From: Candidatus Competibacteraceae bacterium
GTDB taxonomy: Bacteria > Pseudomonadota > Gammaproteobacteria > Competibacterales > Competibacteraceae
Reading direction: 5' to 3'
DNA length: 5,210 nucleotides
Assembly: GCA_020445045.1 (NCBI GenBank)
Contig: JAGRHI010000309.1
Location: forward strand, 1,941-7,150
Under the pieces are notes generated by a model that saw only the letters and a list, made by a program, of their open reading frames with translations, was not told the DNA's origin and ran no database searches. The first letter of the stretch is position 1. Each line of letters starts with the position of its first letter. The position numbers and the translations under genes are program-made. Below, piece by piece: positions 1 through 5,210 of the stretch.

Positions 1-1
1 G

Positions 2-922
2 CGCGATGTCTCGACCTTCCAGGGGTTGATCCTGGCTCTGCAAGATTACTGGGCCCGCCAAGGTTGCGTGCTACTGCAACCCTACGATATGGAAGTGGGC
101 GCGGGAACTTTCCATCCCGCCACCTTCCTGCGCGCCATCGGCCCCGAACCGTGGAGCGCCGCCTATGTCCAGCCTTCCCGCCGGCCCACCGACGGCCGCT
201 ACGGCGAAAACCCCAATCGCTTGCAGCACTATTATCAGTATCAGGTGGTCATCAAACCTTCGCCACTCGATTTGCAGGATCTGTATCTCGGCTCGCTGGA
301 AAATCTCGGCCTTGACCCGCTGATTCACGATATCCGCTTCGTCGAGGACAATTGGGAATCCCCCACCTTGGGTGCCTGGGGACTGGGCTGGGAAGTCTGG
401 CTGAACGGCATGGAAATCACCCAGTTCACCTATTTCCAACAAGTCGGCGGGCTGGATTGCAAGCCGGTCACCGGTGAAATCACCTACGGCCTGGAACGCA
501 TCGCCATGTACCTGCAAGGTGTGGAAAGCGTCTACGATTTGGTCTGGACCGACGGGCCGCTGGGCCGGGTCAGTTACGGCGACGTGTTTCATCAGAATGA
601 GGTGGAAATGTCCACCTACAACTTCGAGCACGCCGACACGACCGCGCTGTTCGTGTGGTTCGATACCTGCGAATCCGAAAGCAAGCGCTTGATTGAAGTG
701 GGTCTACCCCTGCCTGCCTACGAAATGACGCTGAAAGCCTCCCACACCTTCAATTTACTTGATGCCCGCAAAGCCATCTCCGTCACCGAACGCCAGCGCT
801 ACATTCTGCGGGTCCGCGCCCTGGCGCGGGCGGTGGCTCATGCCTACCATGATGCCCGCGCCGCGCTGGGGTTCCCCATGTGTGCCCGTGCCGCCACCCG
901 CCTGGAGGTGGCCCATGACTGA
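2..922 (+). CDS. glyQ: Glycyl-tRNA synthetase alpha subunit, 5'-truncated by the window edge
   Basis: Alpha subunit of the alpha2beta2 class II glycyl-tRNA synthetase, a cytoplasmic enzyme that charges tRNA(Gly) with glycine using ATP. The alpha chain carries the adenylate-forming catalytic core. The reading frame is open from base 2 and encodes 306 visible residues ending in TGA. The family hallmarks appear in order: TFQGLILALQDYW at the N-terminus, DMEVGAGTFHPATFLRAIGP, YVQPSRRPTDGRYGENPNR, IRFVEDNWESPTLGAWGLG, TQFTYFQQVGG, PVTGEITYGLERIAMY, YGDVFHQNEVE, and near the end SFNLLDARKAISVTE-like SHTFNLLDARKAISVTERQ. The family is about 300-315 residues (303 in E. coli), so only a few N-terminal residues are missing. 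The TTG at 26 lies inside the conserved FQGLIL motif and is not the start; the true start is upstream of the window. The last 8 nt overlap glyS, implying one operon and equal subunit supply. Identification is very secure. Confidence 0.98.
   Translation, partial: RDVSTFQGLILALQDYWARQGCVLLQPYDMEVGAGTFHPATFLRAIGPEPWSAAYVQPSRRPTDGRYGENPNRLQHYYQYQVVIKPSPLDLQDLYLGSLENLGLDPLIHDIRFVEDNWESPTLGAWGLGWEVWLNGMEITQFTYFQQVGGLDCKPVTGEITYGLERIAMYLQGVESVYDLVWTDGPLGRVSYGDVFHQNEVEMSTYNFEHADTTALFVWFDTCESESKRLIEVGLPLPAYEMTLKASHTFNLLDARKAISVTERQRYILRVRALARAVAHAYHDARAALGFPMCARAATRLEVAHD
904..908 (+). promoter_or_regulatory. Ribosome-binding site of glyS inside the end of glyQ
   Basis: GGAGG lies 6 nt before the ATG at 915, the ideal Shine-Dalgarno sequence and spacing. 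It decides the glyS start: the same frame is open upstream to about 759, but that part overlaps glyQ and has no family similarity. Confidence 0.85.
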
Positions 923-2990
923 CTCTCGCGACCTGCTGATCGAAATCGGTACCGAGGAATTGCCGCCCAAGGCGTTGCCCAATCTGTCCTTGGCGTTTGA
1001 GCGGGGCATTGCCGAGGGTCTGGAAAAAGCCGGCTTGACCACCGGCGCGATCCTCCGTTTCGCCACCCCGCGCCGCCTGGCGGTACGGGTTGATCAATTG
1101 CCGACGCGGCAACCCGACCGCCAGTTCGAACGGCGTGGTCCGGCGCTGAGCGCCGCTTTCGGTCCGGATGGGCAACCCACCAAGGCCGCCGAGGGTTTCG
1201 CCCGCTCCTGCGGCGTGACCGTCGCCGAACTGCAACGGCAGGAAACCGATAAGGGCGCGTGGCTGGTGCATGTCAGCACCGAGCCGGGCGCGCCGACCGC
1301 CGATCTGATTCCGTCCATCGTCGAAACCGCGCTCGCGGCCCTGCCCATTCCCAAGCGGATGCGTTGGGGTGATCGCGACGACGAATTCGTGCGACCGGTG
1401 CATTGGGTGGTGCTGTTGTTCGGCGCCGAGGTGATCCCCGCGACGATCATGGGGGTCCGCGCCGGTCGGGAGAGCCGCGGCCATCGCTTCCACCACCCGC
1501 AACCGATCCAGTTAACCACGCCCGCCGACTACGCCCGGCAACTGGCCGATGAAGGTAAGGTGATCGTTGATTTCGATGAGCGTCGTGACGTGGTTCGCGC
1601 CCGCGCCGAAGCGGTGGCGGCCGAACTGGGGGGCATGGCGGTCATCAAACCCGAACTGCTGGACGAGATCACGGCGTTAGTGGAATGGCCGGTGGCGCTG
1701 GCCGGCAATTTCGAACGGCGTTTTCTGGACGTGCCGGCCGAGGCGCTGATCAGCACCATGCAGGACAACCAGCGTTACTTTCCAGTGGTGGACGCGCACG
1801 GCCGGTTGCTGCCGCATTTCATCACATTGGCCAACCTGGAAAGCCGCGATCCCGCGCAGGTACGGGCCGGCAACGAACGGGTGATCCGCCCGCGCTTTAG
1901 CGATGCCGAATTTTTCTGGAACCAGGATCGCGGCAAACCGCTGGCGGCACGGCTGGATATGCTGAAGCACGTGGTGTTCCAGCAGCGGCTGGGCACCGTG
2001 GCCGATAAGAGCGCGCGAGTGGCGATACTGGCGCGTTTTATCGCCGACCAAAGACACAGTGACGCGGACTGGGCCGAACGGGCGGCGCGATTGGCCAAGT
2101 GCGATCTGATGACCCAGATGGTGCAGGAATTTCCCGAATTGCAGGGCATCATGGGCCGCTACTACGCGCGCCACGACGGGGAGGCCCCCGAGGTTGCCCA
2201 AGCCCTGGAGGAACAGTATCTGCCGCGTTTTGCCGGTGACCGGCTGCCGGCGACCGCCACCGGCCAGAACCTGGCGCTGGCCGACCGCCTGGACACGTTG
2301 CTCGGTATCTTCGCCATCGGTCAAGCGCCGTCGGGCGCCAAGGACCCGTTCGCGTTGCGCCGCGCCGCCCTGGGGGTGTTGCGTATCCTGATCGAGGGGG
2401 AACTGGATCTCAACTTGTTGACCTTGCTGGAACATGCCGCTAGCCAGTTCGAGCCGGCGGTTCGGGCCAGGAGCGCGATGGAAGCGGTTTTTGACTTCAT
2501 CGTGGAACGGTTGCGGGGTTACTATCTGGATCAGCAGGTGCGTTCGGATACTTTCGAAGCGGTGTTGGAATGCCGACCGCGCCGGCCGCTGGATTTCGAT
2601 CGGCGCGTGCGCGCGGTCGGCGCCTTCCGCGACCGGCCCGAAGCAGCCAGTTTGGCCGCCGCCAACAAGCGTATCCGCAACATCCTTCGGAAGGTGGATA
2701 CCGTGCTGCCGTTCGAGGTGCGGCCCGACCTGTTGACCGAAGTCGCGGAACAAGCGCTGGCGGGACGGTTGGTGGAATTGTCCTCCGAGGTGATCCCACT
2801 GATGGAAGCCGGCCTGTACGGCGATGCCCTGAACCGGCTGGCCAGCCTGCGCGAGCCGGTGGATGCCTTTTTCGATCAGGTGCTGGTGATGGCTGAAGAT
2901 CCGGCCGTTCGCGACAACCGCATCGCCCTGCTGAACGAATTGGGCAGCCTGTTTCTGCGCGTGGCGGATTTCTCGCGCTTGCAGGATTGA
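915..2990 (+). CDS. glyS: Glycyl-tRNA synthetase beta subunit
   Basis: Beta subunit of the tetrameric glycyl-tRNA synthetase; it binds tRNA(Gly) and is needed for aminoacylation together with GlyQ. From ATG 915 the protein is 691 residues (E. coli 689), so it is full length. Family motifs in order: LLIEIGTEELPPKALP (residues ~7-22), RFATPRRLAVRV (~48-59), PIPKRMRWG (~144-152), FVRPVHWVVLLFG (~158-170), SRGHRFHHP (~187-195), EWPVALAGNFERRFLDVP (~256-273), MQDNQRYFPVV (~282-292), RPRFSDAEFFWNQDRGKP (~325-342), the HD-like segment KCDLMTQMVQEFPELQGIMG (~396-415), DPFALRRAALGVLRIL (~477-492), and a C-terminal DALR-type anticodon-binding domain with ANKRIRNILRK (~583-593). The start is fixed by the motif at residue 7 and by GGAGG 6 nt upstream. 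It overlaps glyQ by 8 nt (ATGACTGA) and is followed by a 260-bp non-coding gap. No defect or odd base composition was seen. Confidence 0.98.
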   Translation: MTDSRDLLIEIGTEELPPKALPNLSLAFERGIAEGLEKAGLTTGAILRFATPRRLAVRVDQLPTRQPDRQFERRGPALSAAFGPDGQPTKAAEGFARSCGVTVAELQRQETDKGAWLVHVSTEPGAPTADLIPSIVETALAALPIPKRMRWGDRDDEFVRPVHWVVLLFGAEVIPATIMGVRAGRESRGHRFHHPQPIQLTTPADYARQLADEGKVIVDFDERRDVVRARAEAVAAELGGMAVIKPELLDEITALVEWPVALAGNFERRFLDVPAEALISTMQDNQRYFPVVDAHGRLLPHFITLANLESRDPAQVRAGNERVIRPRFSDAEFFWNQDRGKPLAARLDMLKHVVFQQRLGTVADKSARVAILARFIADQRHSDADWAERAARLAKCDLMTQMVQEFPELQGIMGRYYARHDGEAPEVAQALEEQYLPRFAGDRLPATATGQNLALADRLDTLLGIFAIGQAPSGAKDPFALRRAALGVLRILIEGELDLNLLTLLEHAASQFEPAVRARSAMEAVFDFIVERLRGYYLDQQVRSDTFEAVLECRPRRPLDFDRRVRAVGAFRDRPEAASLAAANKRIRNILRKVDTVLPFEVRPDLLTEVAEQALAGRLVELSSEVIPLMEAGLYGDALNRLASLREPVDAFFDQVLVMAEDPAVRDNRIALLNELGSLFLRVADFSRLQD

Positions 2991-3011
2991 GAAAAAATGA
3001 AAATCGGCGAC

Positions 3012-3050
3012 GGGTCGCGATATTGGGCCGACGGTTTTTCATCGCGGCCC
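3012..3050 (+). repeat. Inverted repeat downstream of glyS, possible mRNA hairpin
   Basis: GGGTCGCGAT (3012-3021) can pair with ATCGCGGCCC (3041-3050) over 10 bp with one U-G pair, closing a 19-nt loop. It begins 21 nt after the glyS stop, where a transcript end or 3' stabilising hairpin would be expected. No T-tract follows it; the only run of Ts (3035-3039) is inside the loop, so a classical intrinsic terminator is not supported. A weaker competing pairing is TCGGC (3004-3008) with GCCGA (3027-3031). The function is unknown. Confidence 0.35.
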
Positions 3051-3063
3051 GGAAGTCAACGAG

Positions 3064-3077
3064 GTTTCACGTGAAAC
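3064..3077. other. parS: parS site 1 (ParB-binding chromosomal centromere)
   Basis: Perfect 14-bp palindrome GTTTCACGTGAAAC. With one base either side it matches 15 of 16 positions of the consensus TGTTTCACGTGAAACA; the outer left base is G instead of T. parS is bound by the helix-turn-helix domain of ParB (Spo0J), which loads there as a CTP-dependent DNA clamp, spreads along DNA, and is segregated by ParA and recruits SMC-type condensins. That is family knowledge; no parA or parB is in this window. Confidence 0.93.
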
Positions 3078-3102
3078 AAAGTCCGATGGCGAAAGTAGTC
3101 GA

Positions 3103-3112
3103 GGTCGCGACC
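3103..3112. repeat. 10-bp perfect palindrome between parS 1 and parS 2
   Basis: GGTCGCGACC is perfectly self-complementary and lies about midway between parS 1 and parS 2. In GC-rich DNA such a palindrome can occur by chance. It is recorded because it falls inside the parS cluster; no binding protein is recognised. Confidence 0.4.
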
Positions 3113-3132
3113 GGCATGGAGGCCGAATGGTC

Positions 3133-3146
3133 GTTTCACGTGAAAC
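3133..3146. other. parS: parS site 2 (ParB-binding chromosomal centromere)
   Basis: Second perfect GTTTCACGTGAAAC palindrome, 69 bp centre to centre from site 1. The flanking bases are C on the left and A on the right, so it matches 15 of 16 of the consensus TGTTTCACGTGAAACA. It is followed by AAAGTCCG as at site 1. Confidence 0.93.
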
Positions 3147-3149
3147 AAA

Positions 3150-3195
3150 GTCCGGCGACGCCAACGCCACCCGGGGTCAATGTCGCCGGCCGGAC
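3150..3195. repeat. Imperfect inverted repeat between parS 2 and parS 3
   Basis: GTCCGGCGAC (3150-3159) faces GTCGCCGGCCGGAC (3182-3195), which is its reverse complement interrupted by a 4-nt GC insertion. The arms lie against parS 2 and parS 3, so the palindromes and their GTCCG flanks form one larger, imperfectly symmetric unit. It could fold in RNA or simply reflect an inverted duplication. Confidence 0.45.
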
Positions 3196-3196
3196 G

Positions 3197-3210
3197 GTTT
3201 CACGTGAAAC
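3197..3210. other. parS: parS site 3 (ParB-binding chromosomal centromere)
   Basis: Third perfect GTTTCACGTGAAAC palindrome, 64 bp centre to centre from site 2 and 40 nt before the gmhB start codon. The flanking bases are G and A (15 of 16 of the consensus). Unlike sites 1 and 2, its GTCCG flank lies on the left and on the opposite strand (CGGAC at 3191-3195), so it is oriented inversely to them. Confidence 0.93.
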
Positions 3211-3250
3211 ATACTCACTGGCTTGCGCGGGTGAAAAAACACGACCGACC

Positions 3251-3793
3251 ATGAAGCTGATTATTCTGGATCGCGATGGCGTCATCAACGAAGATTCCGA
3301 TACCTACATCAAATCGCCGGAGGAATGGAACCCGATTCCCGGTAGCCTGGAGGCGATCACCCGCCTGAACCATGCCGGCTATCGCGTGGTGATCGCCACC
3401 AATCAGTCCGGGGTCGGACGCGGGTTGTTGGATCTGGAAACCCTCAACCAGATCCATCGCAAAATGCATCGGATGGTGCAGGAAGTCGGCGGTCTGATCG
3501 AGGCGATTTTCTTCTGTCCGGATGTGGATGAAGCCAACCCCTTCCGCAAACCCAACCCCGGCATGTTGCTGGAGATCGGTCGGCGCTTGAAATGCAGCTT
3601 GCAAGGGGCGCCGGTGGTGGGCGACAGCGTGCGCGACATCCGGGCGGCGCGGGCGGCCAATGCCTGGCCCTTGCTGGTGCGCACCGGCAAAGGTGCCCAG
3701 ACCCTGGAACGAGAAGCGGAAAGCTGCGCCAACGTGCTGGTATTCGACGATCTGGCCACGGTGGCCGAGTATCTGACTACTGACCATGAATGA
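3251..3793 (+). CDS. gmhB: D-glycero-beta-D-manno-heptose 1,7-bisphosphate 7-phosphatase, HAD family, variant without the zinc loop
   Basis: Cytoplasmic HAD-superfamily phosphatase that removes the 7-phosphate of D-glycero-beta-D-manno-heptose 1,7-bisphosphate on the route to ADP-heptose for the LPS inner core. The 180 residues (E. coli 191) show HAD motif I LDRDGVIN (nucleophile D7, acid/base D9), motif II ATNQSGVGRG (T50-N51-Q52), substrate-contacting R99-K100-P101, and motif IV GDSVRDI (D125, D129, Mg2+). The usual Cys-x-His...Cys-x-Cys zinc loop is reduced to CPDVDEANPF (from C89): only the first Cys remains. ATG 3251 is chosen because MKLIILDRDG is the typical family N-terminus. In-frame ATGs at 3086 and 3116 would translate parS DNA. 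The Shine-Dalgarno sequence is weak. The gene overlaps the acyltransferase gene by 8 nt. The GmhB role is likely; loss of zinc could mean another sugar-phosphate substrate. Confidence 0.92.
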   Translation: MKLIILDRDGVINEDSDTYIKSPEEWNPIPGSLEAITRLNHAGYRVVIATNQSGVGRGLLDLETLNQIHRKMHRMVQEVGGLIEAIFFCPDVDEANPFRKPNPGMLLEIGRRLKCSLQGAPVVGDSVRDIRAARAANAWPLLVRTGKGAQTLEREAESCANVLVFDDLATVAEYLTTDHE

Positions 3794-4583
3794 CTTTCGA
3801 TCCGATTTGTTGCCCACGCGCGCGATGGTCAAGCCTTCGGTTGCCGATTTATGGATGCGTTCGCTGCTCTTTTCGCTCGGCATGCTGCTTTCGACCGTGG
3901 TGTGCGGGTTGGCGATCGTTCTCGGTTTTGCCTTGCCTTTCGACCGGCGTTACCGGTTGTCGCAATCCTGGAGCCGCTTCAACATTTGGTGGCTGCGGGT
4001 CACCTGCCGGATCGATTACCAAGTGAGCGGAACCGAGCATATTCCCGACCGGCCGGTCATCGTGATGGCCAAGCATCAGTCCACCTGGGAAACCCTGTTC
4101 CTGCAACAGTATCTGCAACCGACGGCGTGGGTGGTCAAGCGTGAGCTGTTGTGGCTGCCGTTTTTTGGTTGGGCGCTGAAGTTGTTGCGACCGATCGCCA
4201 TCGACCGTCGGGCCGGCACTTCGGCGGTCAAGCAGGTGATCCGGCAGGGCATCGAACATTTGCGGCGGGGCCAGTGGGTCCTGGTCTTTCCCGAGGGTAC
4301 GCGCACTGCCCCCGGTGTTCGTAAACGCTATGGCATGGGTGGCGCGGTGCTGGCCGCGCGCAGCCGCTGTCCGATTCTGCCGGTGGCCCACAATGCCGGG
4401 GAGTTTTGGCCGCGGCGAGGTTTTCTCAAGCGTCCGGGCACCGTACAGGTGGTTTTCGGTCCCTTGATTGCCAGCGAGGGCCGTTCGCCGCAGGAGCTCA
4501 ACTGGATGACCGAAACCTGGATCGAAACCACCATGACCCGTATCGGACGGGCGGCGCGCCCGGCGCGGCCCGCCGATGAGTGA
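3786..4583 (+). CDS. plsC: 1-acyl-sn-glycerol-3-phosphate acyltransferase family protein (PlsC/LptA-like)
   Basis: Membrane-bound acyltransferase of the PlsC family, expected to transfer an acyl chain to a lysophospholipid, typically making phosphatidic acid from lysophosphatidic acid. The protein has 265 residues. A hydrophobic segment at ~26-50 is a probable membrane anchor. Motif I is KHQSTWETLF with H97 and E102, i.e. HX4E rather than the classical HX4D. Motif II is PIAIDR (136-141), motif III VFPEGTRT (167-174), and motif IV CPILPVAHNAG (195-205). The C-terminus is basic and rich in Ala/Arg/Pro. The ATG at 3786 overlaps the end of gmhB by 8 nt (ATGAATGA), implying translational coupling. 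It has no clear Shine-Dalgarno sequence, and in-frame ATGs at 3825 and 3855 are alternatives that would keep all motifs. The substrate cannot be read from the sequence; in Pseudomonas the gene at this place is called lptA. Confidence 0.92.
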   Translation: MNDFRSDLLPTRAMVKPSVADLWMRSLLFSLGMLLSTVVCGLAIVLGFALPFDRRYRLSQSWSRFNIWWLRVTCRIDYQVSGTEHIPDRPVIVMAKHQSTWETLFLQQYLQPTAWVVKRELLWLPFFGWALKLLRPIAIDRRAGTSAVKQVIRQGIEHLRRGQWVLVFPEGTRTAPGVRKRYGMGGAVLAARSRCPILPVAHNAGEFWPRRGFLKRPGTVQVVFGPLIASEGRSPQELNWMTETWIETTMTRIGRAARPARPADE

Positions 4584-4592
4584 TTCAAGCAA

Positions 4593-4597
4593 AGAGG
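4593..4597 (+). promoter_or_regulatory. Ribosome-binding site of phoU
   Basis: AGAGG lies 9 nt before the ATG at 4607, in the 23-nt gap after the acyltransferase stop. It supports this phoU start and independent ribosome loading. No promoter is visible in the short gap, so co-transcription with the upstream genes is likely. Confidence 0.7.
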
Positions 4598-4606
4598 CGA
4601 TCTGGC

Positions 4607-5210
4607 ATGGCCTTCACCAATAATCGACATACCGTCAAGCGTTTTGATTCGGAAATCGATAGCCTGATCGAACAAGTACTGGAGATGGGGCGGGCTGCTG
4701 GGCAACAGGTCGAGCAAGCGGTCACCGCATTCAGGGCCGGCGATAGCGAACTGGCGCAAGCGGTTGTGGCTGGCGACGATGTGCTCAACCGCCGCGATCT
4801 CGATATCGATCGGGCTTGCATCCGTCTGCTGGCCCGCCGTCAGCCGGTCAGTACCGACATGCGCCTGGTGATGTCCCTGCACAAGGCCGTCGCCGATTTG
4901 GAGCGGATTGGCGACGAAGCCAAGAGCATCGCCGAAAAAGCGCTAGCGATTCAGTTACGTGGCGGCGAATTGCATAAAGGCGTTGCGCATGACATGGACT
5001 GTCTGGCCCAGATCGCCCTCCAGCGGTTCGTGGCGGCGCGGGATGCACTGGCCCAGTTGAACATCGAGCAGGCCTGGCGACTGGTGCGTCAGGAGAAAGA
5101 TCCGGTCGAGGAGGCGTTTCAGGACAGCTCGCGTTCGCTCAGCGTGCTGTCGCTGGAGGGTGGACCGATGGTGGCGACGATCATCGACGTGGCGCTGGCG
5201 TTCAAGGCCC
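4607..5210 (+). CDS. phoU: Phosphate signalling/transport regulator PhoU, 3'-truncated by the window edge
   Basis: PhoU is a cytoplasmic negative regulator linking the PstSCAB phosphate transporter to the PhoR-PhoB two-component system. The frame is open from ATG 4607 to the window end with no stop: 201 complete codons of a protein usually ~235-245 long. The visible part covers the first three-helix bundle and most of the second. Diagnostic stretches are HTVKRFDSEIDSL near residue 8, VLEMG (~24-28), CIRLLARRQPVSTDMRLVM (71-89), and the metal-site signature ADLERIGDEAKSIAE (96-110). The second bundle includes EQAWRLVRQEKDPVEEAF (~154-171), and MVATIIDVALAFKA at the edge should lead into the second ERIGD motif just outside. 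The start is backed by AGAGG 9 nt upstream. phoU commonly follows pstB, but here it follows an acyltransferase gene, so pst genes may be downstream or elsewhere. Confidence 0.95.
   Translation, partial: MAFTNNRHTVKRFDSEIDSLIEQVLEMGRAAGQQVEQAVTAFRAGDSELAQAVVAGDDVLNRRDLDIDRACIRLLARRQPVSTDMRLVMSLHKAVADLERIGDEAKSIAEKALAIQLRGGELHKGVAHDMDCLAQIALQRFVAARDALAQLNIEQAWRLVRQEKDPVEEAFQDSSRSLSVLSLEGGPMVATIIDVALAFKA

Larger units (their letters stand above)
3064..3154 (+). repeat. 22-bp direct repeat containing parS 1 and parS 2
   Basis: Bases 3064-3085 and 3133-3154 are identical over 22 bp: the 14-bp parS palindrome followed by AAAGTCCG. The two copies are offset by 69 bp. Identity continuing 8 bp beyond the palindrome on the same side suggests that one site arose by local duplication of the other, or that the flank is itself selected. 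Confidence 0.85.
2991..3250. other. 260-bp non-coding gap between glyS and gmhB holding a parS cluster
   Basis: No credible gene on either strand. The gmhB frame stays open upstream to glyS, but its translation has no family similarity. That translation contains FHVKQSP twice and VSRET once, which are simply parS read as codons. The gap holds a 10-bp inverted repeat (3012-3050), three parS palindromes (3064-3210), a GGTCGCGACC palindrome between parS 1 and 2, and an imperfect GC-rich inverted repeat between parS 2 and 3. No convincing sigma70 promoter and no DnaA box cluster were found by eye. Confidence 0.8.

Noticed and set aside
26..28. TTG at 26 as the start of glyQ
   Set aside because: The frame is open upstream to the window edge and the codons before TTG read RDVSTFQG, part of the conserved FQGLIL motif, so the gene starts outside the window.
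759..914. Upstream extension of glyS within glyQ
   Set aside because: The extra 52 residues are the out-of-frame shadow of glyQ. GGAGG plus ATG at 915 and the family N-terminus LLIEIGTEELPP fix the start.
1968..1973. CACGTG core inside glyS as a fourth parS
   Set aside because: Only the central 6 bp match. The flanks do not fit GTTTCACGTGAAAC, and a 6-mer is expected by chance in a window of this size.
1677..2753. Long minus-strand open frame (358 codons) opposite glyS
   Set aside because: It is a shadow frame in GC-rich coding DNA, its translation has no recognisable domain, and the opposite strand has full-length glyS with all family motifs.
3004..3039. Intrinsic terminator after glyS using TCGGC/GCCGA and the TTTTT run
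   Set aside because: The stem is only 5 bp with an 18-nt loop and a 3-nt gap before the Ts, too weak to support.
3064..3210. CRISPR-like or operator array
   Set aside because: There are three palindromic units with unequal spacers and no CRISPR repeat length or cas genes; the exact match to the ParB site is a better explanation than a repressor operator.
2987..3250. N-terminal extension of GmhB to 2987, 3086 or 3116
   Set aside because: The frame is open, but the translation is low-complexity parS DNA (FHVKQSP twice, VSRET once) with no family similarity, and GmhB proteins begin at the MKLIILDRDG segment (3251). Gene callers could easily make this error.
3849..4592. Minus-strand open frame (247 codons) opposite the acyltransferase gene
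   Set aside because: The composition is typical of an antisense shadow, no motifs are visible, and the plus-strand gene is clearly real.
4576..4623. Short open frame of 15 codons overlapping the acyltransferase stop and phoU start
   Set aside because: It has no ribosome-binding site or known family, and it overlaps two solid genes; it is most likely accidental.

Overview
The window is a GC-rich (roughly 60%) stretch of an ordinary bacterial chromosome with every gene on the + strand. Order: glyQ (5' end cut off by the window edge), glyS, a 260-bp non-coding gap, gmhB, a plsC/lptA-type acyltransferase gene, and phoU (3' end cut off). The proteins most resemble gammaproteobacterial ones. Split alpha/beta glycyl-tRNA synthetase and heptose synthesis for LPS point to a Gram-negative proteobacterium. 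A Chromatiales- or Competibacter-like lineage is possible, but that is a guess from memory of protein similarity.

Region 1 (1-2990) encodes the two subunits of glycyl-tRNA synthetase. The genes overlap by 8 nt and a GGAGG ribosome-binding site for glyS sits inside the end of glyQ, so they are probably one transcript. Region 2 (2991-3250) has no credible gene. It carries three perfect copies of the 14-bp palindrome GTTTCACGTGAAAC within 147 bp. This is the core of the bacterial chromosomal parS centromere site (consensus TGTTTCACGTGAAACA) bound by ParB/Spo0J, so the gap looks like a ParB loading cluster. Region 3 (3251-4583) holds gmhB (LPS heptose pathway) and a lysophosphatidate-type acyltransferase gene (membrane lipid), again overlapping by 8 nt. 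Region 4 (4607-5210) is the first ~201 codons of phoU, a regulator of phosphate uptake and signalling, with its own good ribosome-binding site 23 nt after the acyltransferase gene.

The block glyQ-glyS-gmhB-plsC is the arrangement found beside oriC in Pseudomonas (there ending at gyrB-recF-dnaN-dnaA). With the parS cluster, this suggests the window lies close to the replication origin, although phoU rather than gyrB follows here. The main points of interest are the triple parS cluster with its flanking repeats and the GmhB protein, which has lost three of the four usual zinc ligands. I see no new defence, mobile or biosynthetic system here.
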